A stretch of DNA of 5,899 nt from Candidatus Methanogasteraceae archaeon UBA261 (GTDB lineage Archaea > Halobacteriota > Methanosarcinia > Methanosarcinales > Methanogasteraceae), in the NCBI GenBank assembly GCA_002506015.1, contig DAWR01000129.1, positions 1,183-7,081 of the forward strand. The letters are read 5' to 3'. Each line of letters opens with the position of its first letter. Positions within the stretch are counted from its first letter, which is position 1. Below the pieces are notes generated by a model. It did not search any database. It saw only the letters and a list, made by a program, of their open reading frames with translations, and was not told the origin of the DNA. Below are positions 5,543 through 5,899 of the stretch, piece by piece. The translations under genes and the position numbers were made by a program.

Positions 5543-5899
5543 ATGAGGAGTAGAATTCTGGTGTTAATCATTCTGTCAATAGTTATCAGCGGCTGCATCG
5601 ATCAGAAACCGATCCAATCAGAACCATCCCCGGTGGAACAACCCGAACTACCCCCACCGGAACCAACTGATCAGGTTAAACTCGATACAGAACCAATCGA
5701 CCTGTCCGATGCCGCAACCGGGACAATGGATTTCACCAGATATTACTCGCTGCAACCGCTGAGTATTGATCTGAAAATTCCAAGCTACGATCTGCCGTTG
5801 CAGACAGATCAGATCTCAAACTACGATTTATTCTCAGAAGAGATTGCTCTCAGCAACAGTGCCATGAGTCTACTGGAAGAGAACGGCTTTGTTGTGATC
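5543..5899 (+). CDS. Lipoprotein, DUF3160-like N-terminus (partial)
   Basis: Open from ATG 5543 to the window end (119 codons, no stop), so only the N-terminus is seen. Residues 1-17 are a lipoprotein signal peptide (MRSR, hydrophobic core, lipobox VISGC with the modified cysteine at 18). A Pro/Glu/Gln-rich linker follows (about 22-45), the usual spacer between a lipid anchor and a folded extracellular domain. From about 88 the pattern SYDLPLQTDQISNYDLF...LSNSAMSLLEENGFVVI matches what I recall of the start of DUF3160 domains, large extracytoplasmic proteins of unknown function, usually 700 residues or more. It is transcribed divergently from the lipocalin-like gene. The lipoprotein call is firm; the DUF3160 call is from memory and depends on sequence beyond the window. 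Confidence 0.75.
   Translation, partial: MRSRILVLIILSIVISGCIDQKPIQSEPSPVEQPELPPPEPTDQVKLDTEPIDLSDAATGTMDFTRYYSLQPLSIDLKIPSYDLPLQTDQISNYDLFSEEIALSNSAMSLLEENGFVVI

Noticed and set aside
1..5899. tRNA, rRNA, CRISPR array, toxin-antitoxin or defence genes
   Set aside because: No cloverleaf, no rRNA-like conserved stretch, no regularly spaced direct repeats and no such protein motifs found on either strand by eye.

Overview
The window looks archaeal, most likely a methanogen- or ANME-like euryarchaeote. The grounds are a full-length archaeal-type PurB beginning MAIHPIEYRYGT, a FlaJ/ArlJ-type archaeal T2SF membrane protein, boxA (TATA) and BRE-like elements about 25-30 nt before start codons (including apparently leaderless starts), and a DUF3160-type lipoprotein. 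The lineage is an inference; no rRNA or marker gene is present that could fix it.

Left part (1-3283): a non-coding edge with a strong hairpin (17-43) and the first copy of a short structured repeat (51-94), then adenylosuccinate lyase purB on the minus strand (138-1472). A 161-bp divergent promoter region separates it from a plus-strand gene (1634-3283) for a 549-residue polytopic FlaJ/ArlJ-family assembly platform protein. No archaellum or pilus ATPase (FlaI/GspE-like) lies beside it in this window.

Middle (3284-3934): about 650 bp without an intact gene. It holds the second copy of the structured repeat (3373-3416), which runs into a perfect 9-bp inverted repeat (3415-3457), an AT-rich promoter-like stretch near 3511, a relic of an IS66-like transposase on the minus strand (about 3632-3790) bracketed by a 10-bp inverted repeat, and an intrinsic-terminator-like hairpin (3858-3908) that ends the next gene.

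Right part (3935-5899): a minus-strand gene for an exported CrtC/AttH-type lipocalin-like protein (3935-5125), a 417-bp intergenic region with promoter signals, one good 8-bp hairpin and a doubtful small reading frame, then the start of a plus-strand lipoprotein (5543 to the window end, truncated by the window) whose mature start resembles DUF3160 proteins. The two exported proteins diverge from this shared upstream region, so they may be co-regulated at the cell surface, but nothing here proves a functional link.

I see no convincing new multi-gene system. The observations most worth a second look are the paired structured repeats with a compensatory change flanking the purB/flaJ-like block, the solitary platform protein, the transposase relic with its inverted repeats, and the structured intergenic region before the DUF3160 gene.
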